From: CAZCBN01 sp964496975
Lineage (GTDB): Bacteria > Planctomycetota > Phycisphaerae > Phycisphaerales > UBA1924
Direction: 5' to 3'
Assembly (NCBI GenBank): GCA_964496975.1
Contig: CAZCBN010000011.1
Coordinates: 1 to 42,426, forward strand
Length of the DNA: 42,426 nt
Notes under the pieces: generated by a model
The model's input: only the letters and a program-made list of their open reading frames with translations
What the model was told of the DNA's origin: nothing
The model's database searches: none
Shown: piece by piece, positions 39,366-42,426 of the stretch
Layout of the letters: the number at the start of each line of letters is the position of its first letter
Numbering within the stretch: the first letter of the stretch is position 1
Program-made: the position numbers and the translations under genes

Positions 39366-40073
39366 TTACCGCCGACGCCGCGACGCGACGACGCCCGCCA
39401 GCGCCAGCACCCCCGCCCCCATCGGCGCCGGCACCGCCGCCGTCGCAAACGCGAACGCCTCGTCAAAGACGGCCTCGTCCACGCCGAAGTTCAGAACAAT
39501 GAACGCCGGCAGGCTCGACGCCACGATCGACCCGTCCGCGTCGGCCACAAAGAAGCTCAGCTCCCACAGGAAGACGCCCGGCGCCGACGTGTCGCCCAGC
39601 AGCAGGTCGGGGTGCTCGTCGTACTCGCCCCCGTTGTACGCGAAGCGGAAGCCCTCGCGCACGCCGCTGCTCGTCCCCGTCACCGTCTCGGTGAAGGGCC
39701 CGACGAGCTGCGAGAGCGAGTTGCCCACCGCGTCCTCAAAGCCCGCGCCGTTCCACACGCGCAGCGTGCCGATGTTGTTGTACCCGATCGACTGCCCCAC
39801 CTCGAAGCCGCCGAACGTGTTCGTGTAAAAGCCCGGCTCGTCCGCGAAGCCCGAGCCGTCGAACGCGCCGGCGAACACGCGCTGGTTCTGATCGAGGAAC
39901 GCCGCGGGCGTGTCCCCCGCGTCGTCCACCGCCAGCGCCGTGATCAGCCGGCCGTCACGCAGCAGCAGGCCCACGTCCCCGTCCTCGCCGCCGAACGCCG
40001 CGCCCGCGACGCCCGCCAGCACCGCCGCCGCAACGCCCATCGAACGCCCCGTCGTGAACATCTCGCTCCGCAT
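39366..40073 (-). CDS. exported protein with PEP-CTERM-like tail, paralogue of the protein at 40209
   Basis: The 235-residue protein has a signal peptide (AAAVLAGVAGAAFGG) and ends in VPAPMGAGVLALAGVVASRR plus two Arg, a PEP-CTERM-type tail (VPAP in place of VPEP, a hydrophobic helix, an Arg cluster) used for sorting by exosortase. The middle shares a pattern with the protein at 40209: DGRLIT, RVFAGAF, DEPGF, NNIGTLRVWNGAGF, then a Trp/Leu-rich strand and DGSIVASSLPAFIVLN. From memory this is a secreted family common in planctomycetes and related to cyanobacterial Zur-repressed PEP-CTERM proteins (all3515 type); a search is needed. AAGGAG eight bases before the ATG sets the start. Confidence 0.85.
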   Translation of the reverse strand: MRSEMFTTGRSMGVAAAVLAGVAGAAFGGEDGDVGLLLRDGRLITALAVDDAGDTPAAFLDQNQRVFAGAFDGSGFADEPGFYTNTFGGFEVGQSIGYNNIGTLRVWNGAGFEDAVGNSLSQLVGPFTETVTGTSSGVREGFRFAYNGGEYDEHPDLLLGDTSAPGVFLWELSFFVADADGSIVASSLPAFIVLNFGVDEAVFDEAFAFATAAVPAPMGAGVLALAGVVASRRRR

Positions 40074-40208
40074 CGGATCTCTCCTTCTGCATCACACCAA
40101 ACGAACACAAGGCACAACACACCCACGACACAGCGCCGCGCCAAACGCACGACGCAACGAATCACACCTCACCAGGCGCCGCACGCCGCCGCGCCCCGCG
40201 GCGACGCC

Positions 40209-41108
40209 TTACGGGCAGCCCGCGTCCAGGTCCGCGAGGAACTCAAACAAGTCAAAGATCGTCGCCGCCTCCCCGTCCCCGTCGTAGTCAATGCCCGCGT
40301 CCAGGTCCGCGAGGAACTCAAACAAGTCGAAGATCGTCGCCGGCTCCCCGTCCCCGTCGTAGTCCGCCGGGCACGACGCCGGGTTCACCAGGTTCGCGTC
40401 CACCCACGCCAGCGCCTCGGCCTGCTCCGCCTGCCCGAGCGACCCCTGCGTGAACACGATGTACAGCGGCTCGCTCGCCGCCGCGCTCCCATCATCCGTC
40501 CACAGCCGCAGCGTCAGCAGCCAGTTCCCCACAAACGCCGGCGCCGAAAAGTTCTCGAAGAAGTACTGCACGTGGTGGTGGAACTTCCCCACCGTGTCCG
40601 CCGTGCCGATCACCAGCCCCGGCACCTCCGACTCGTCCAGCGGCGTCACCCGGTCCATCCCGAACCGCCGCAGCACGAGCCGCTCGTCGCTGGTGCCGGT
40701 GAAGTCCGTCCCGTTCCACTCCTTCAGCGAGCCGAGGATCGTGTAGCCGACTCCCGTGCCCGGCAAAAACGTCCCCGACGGGCTGTCCCAACCCGGGTCG
40801 TTCGTGAAGTTGCGAAAGCCCTCGATCCCGAGCTGCGCCGGGATCACCCGTCGCACAAACGCCACCGCGCCGTTCTCGAAGACGCCCGTCTCGAGCTGCT
40901 GCGTGGGCCCGATGCGCAGGATCATGTCCGCCGTGTGCAGCGACTGCCCCATCGCCGCGCCGCCCGCCAGCAAGGCCACCCCCGCCGCCGCGTGCCGCAC
41001 GCCGCCAAGGCCGGCCCGCGCGCCAACCGCACGACCAACCGCACGACCAACCGCACGACCAGAAGCCCCACCCGCCGCGCCCATTTGCTGTTGCATACGC
41101 ATTCTCAT
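40209..41108 (-). CDS. exported protein with double dockerin-like module, paralogue of the protein at 39366
   Basis: The 299-residue protein has a signal peptide (ALLAGGAAMGQSL after an Arg/Ala/Gly-rich start with a 12-bp DNA repeat). Its middle matches the 39366 protein at FTNDPGWD, YTILGSLKEWNGTDF and DGSAAASEPLYIVFTQG. It also has a KFHHHVQYFFE stretch whose three His residues could bind zinc or iron; the paralogue lacks them. The end is the double Cys-bounded module (CPADYDGDG, IFDLFEFL, DYDGDGEAATIFDLFEFL, LDAGCP). The start could be ATG 41108, 41102 or 41096. It lies between the pseudopilin gene and the paralogue, all on the minus strand. Confidence 0.82.
   Translation of the reverse strand: MRMRMQQQMGAAGGASGRAVGRAVGRAVGARAGLGGVRHAAAGVALLAGGAAMGQSLHTADMILRIGPTQQLETGVFENGAVAFVRRVIPAQLGIEGFRNFTNDPGWDSPSGTFLPGTGVGYTILGSLKEWNGTDFTGTSDERLVLRRFGMDRVTPLDESEVPGLVIGTADTVGKFHHHVQYFFENFSAPAFVGNWLLTLRLWTDDGSAAASEPLYIVFTQGSLGQAEQAEALAWVDANLVNPASCPADYDGDGEPATIFDLFEFLADLDAGIDYDGDGEAATIFDLFEFLADLDAGCP
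41023..41058 (-). repeat. 12-bp tandem repeat (3 units) in the signal-peptide coding region
   Basis: CCAACCGCACGA occurs three times without a gap and encodes GRAV units in the N-terminus of the protein at 40209. The frame is kept. Confidence 0.88.
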
Positions 41109-41133
41109 GTGCTCCCGCGCAGCCTCACGCCGC

Positions 41134-41193
41134 GCTCGGTCAAGAAGGGCTCGATCAAGAAGGGCTCGCTCAAGAAAAGCCCGCTCGAGAAAC
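41134..41193. repeat. 15-bp tandem repeat (4 units) upstream of the gene at 40209
   Basis: The units are GCTCGGTCAAGAAGG, GCTCGATCAAGAAGG, GCTCGCTCAAGAAAA and GCCCGCTCGAGAAAC, with a weak fifth. It is in the 150-bp gap between the pseudopilin gene and the secreted gene, in or just before the ribosome-binding region. Confidence 0.85.
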
Positions 41194-41258
41194 GCCCTCG
41201 TCCAAAGCTCGTCCCAAACCCCACGCACCGACGTCGGGCCCGCGCCCGCTCCCGCCCC

Positions 41259-42185
41259 TCACCGCGTCCGCGGCGGGTCCGCCGCAAAGTGCAGCCGGTT
41301 CCGCCGCACGTCCTCGTAGATGCCGCCGAACGCCACCGTCGCCGCGTGCCCATCCAGAAACACATACCCCGACCGCGACGAGTCCGACACCTCGCCCGCC
41401 CGACCGCCGTCGTACGCCGCAATGTCCGCCTGCTCCGCGGCAAACGGCGCCAGCTCAAAGAACTCCGGCAGGTCGAACCAATCCTCCGCGTGGATGTGGT
41501 CCGACTTCCAGTACCCCTCGCCCCCGCGGTCTTCCCGCGGCATCAGCAAGAACTGCGCCGTCTCCGTCGGCCTCGGCATCGCGTGCAACAAGCCCGTCCC
41601 CAGCGGCACCGAGATCCCCGCGTCCGCGGCCGTCCGCGTCACCGGGTCCACGATGCTCCCCGCGTACGGGTACCACGCCACGATGTTGTTGAGCCCGTAG
41701 CTCGTCCACCGACCCACCGCGGGCGACCGCGGCAGCGTCGGGTTGTTCGACAGATCGCGGTCCGTCAAGCGGGCCACGAACCCCGGCTGGTCGCGCAGCA
41801 CCTGCTCAAAGAACGCCTCAAACTCCCGCAGCGGCACGCCCGCGTCCTCGCCCCCGTCCGACACCGACCACGCCGCGCTGAAGTCGAGCGGGCTCCGCAG
41901 CACCTCGTCCGCGCCGTAGTACGACCGCAGCGAGTGCACGAACGAAAGCCCGTACCGCCCCACGTCCACGCCCTGCCCGTGCGGCAGCGCCGCCGCCACC
42001 AGCGTGCCGCCGAAGTCGTCGGCGTACACCTGCTGCGCCGTGCCCAACTGCCGAAGGTTGCTCAGATCGGCCGTCACCCGCGCCGCCTGCCGCGCCTGCC
42101 CAAGGGCCGGCAGCAGGATGCCGATCAGCAGCGCGACAATCGCGATGACGACCAGCAGTTCGATCAGCGTAAACGCCCGCCGCAT
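41259..42185 (-). CDS. pseudopilin-type exported protein (prepilin N-terminal methylation motif)
   Basis: The 308-residue protein begins with a type IV prepilin/type II secretion pseudopilin leader: RRAFTLIELLVVIAIVALLI (cleavage before Phe, Glu at +5), followed by GILLPALGQARQAAR. The rest is a planctomycete-type large C-terminal domain with a late SGYVFLDGHAATVAF element (FLDGH is typical of this group) and a SDHIHAEDW stretch with a His-x-His pair. It would be processed by a prepilin peptidase and placed in the inner membrane or a pseudopilus. The ATG at 42185 puts the leader at the right position. It heads a three-gene minus-strand run with the two secreted paralogues. Confidence 0.88.
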   Translation of the reverse strand: MRRAFTLIELLVVIAIVALLIGILLPALGQARQAARVTADLSNLRQLGTAQQVYADDFGGTLVAAALPHGQGVDVGRYGLSFVHSLRSYYGADEVLRSPLDFSAAWSVSDGGEDAGVPLREFEAFFEQVLRDQPGFVARLTDRDLSNNPTLPRSPAVGRWTSYGLNNIVAWYPYAGSIVDPVTRTAADAGISVPLGTGLLHAMPRPTETAQFLLMPREDRGGEGYWKSDHIHAEDWFDLPEFFELAPFAAEQADIAAYDGGRAGEVSDSSRSGYVFLDGHAATVAFGGIYEDVRRNRLHFAADPPRTR

Positions 42186-42269
42186 CGCTTCGCCCCCGGG
42201 CCGCTCCCCACAAAGCCCCCGCCGCCAGAACCCGCAGCCGGGCCAATGCAAGCCTCGCCGGCCCGGGAC

Positions 42270-42299
42270 ACGATACGGGCCCGCCCGGGGCCGGTTCAA
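42270..42299 (-). promoter_or_regulatory. sigma-70-like promoter of the pseudopilin gene
   Basis: On the minus strand TTGAAC (42299-42294) is followed after 18 bases by TATCGT (42275-42270). The expected start of transcription is about 42262, which leaves a leader of about 77 bases. It immediately follows the candidate operator at 42301. Confidence 0.55.
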
Positions 42300-42300
42300 G

Positions 42301-42325
42301 GTGAATGCGAATTCATTCTCAATAA
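42301..42325. promoter_or_regulatory. candidate Fur-family (Fur/Zur) operator
   Basis: On the minus strand ATTGAGAATGAATTCGCATT is an AT-rich stretch in a very GC-rich region, with GAATG and CATTC arms around a 6-base centre (42303-42318). The layout resembles the GATAAT-GATAAT-C-ATTATC type box of Fur-family repressors. It ends one or two bases before the -35 box, where a repressor would block polymerase. Confidence 0.45.
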
Positions 42326-42398
42326 TTCCCGCCGTCCCGCCCGCCGCCCCGCCGTGCCTAGTCCAGCCCGGCCTAGTCCAGCCCAGCCCAGCCCCGCC

Positions 42399-42426
42399 CT
42401 ACTCCCCCGCCACCGCGTCCCGGAAC
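42399..42426 (-). CDS. possible C-terminal end of a gene running in from the right edge
   Basis: The minus-strand frame FRDAVAGE followed by TAG reaches the window edge. Only eight codons are visible, so this is only a possibility based on its GC-ending codons. Confidence 0.2.

Noticed and set aside
41239..42185. A type II secretion or pilus gene cluster
   Set aside because: Only one pseudopilin is present and no ATPase, secretin or prepilin peptidase gene is in the window.

Overview
The window is about 42.4 kb of very GC-rich DNA with frequent GTG starts and strong G/C bias at third codon positions. It most likely comes from a planctomycete of the class Phycisphaerae. The basis is the combination of gene types: exported proteins ending in a dockerin-like Cys-to-Cys module, a PEP-CTERM-like tail, a pseudopilin, FG-GAP and LamG surface proteins, a DUF1573 protein, a GH3-type adenylating enzyme and a tiny histone H1-like protein, next to ordinary housekeeping genes (rsmA, murG, proA, rpsR, lolD, dus). 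No rRNA, tRNA, CRISPR array, transposase or phage gene was seen.

Layout. 1-10.2 kb is almost all minus strand: a UvrC-like protein running off the left edge, a FabZ-like dehydratase and a histone-like protein (translationally coupled); a kinase-like phosphotransferase, rsmA and a HAD phosphatase; a low-GC orphan gene that looks like a toxin-immunity protein; a diguanylate cyclase with a small partner; and murG. 10.3-13.7 kb is plus strand (proA and a LamG-metallophosphatase). 13.8-21.4 kb is minus strand (sixA, an NRDE/TANGO2-like protein with a DinB-like protein, an alpha/beta hydrolase overlapping a GH3 enzyme, and lolE-lolD). 21.6-27.5 kb is plus strand (a YkgJ-type Cys cluster protein, a Dus enzyme, an overlapping DUF1573-rhodanese-MauE cassette, rpsR and fRMsr). 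27.5-34.7 kb is minus strand (FG-GAP protein, RluA-type synthase, fumarylacetoacetase, MFS transporter, an unknown family). One plus-strand exported dockerin-type protein follows at 34.9-35.8 kb. 36-42.4 kb is minus strand (an esterase with a repeated C-terminal module, a TolB-like propeller, and a three-gene secreted cluster of a pseudopilin and two related surface proteins behind a candidate Fur-family operator).

The most unusual points are these. (1) The cluster at 39.4-42.3 kb has a pseudopilin and two paralogous secreted proteins that carry different C-terminal targeting modules, with an AT-rich imperfect palindrome directly upstream of a good promoter, which suggests a metal-regulated (Zur/Fur-like) surface system. 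(2) The same double C-terminal dockerin-like module closes three otherwise unrelated exported proteins. (3) A low-GC orphan immunity-like gene, preceded by what may be the last codons of a lost toxin gene, is bracketed by two same-orientation copies of a palindromic repeat, and a third copy lies 3 kb away. (4) Tandem repeats with a 15-16 bp period occur at many sites, both within gene ends and between genes.

All family assignments come from reading motifs in the translations by eye; no database search was possible. Starts were chosen from Shine-Dalgarno-like sequences, overlaps and the extent of recognisable domain, and several remain ambiguous.
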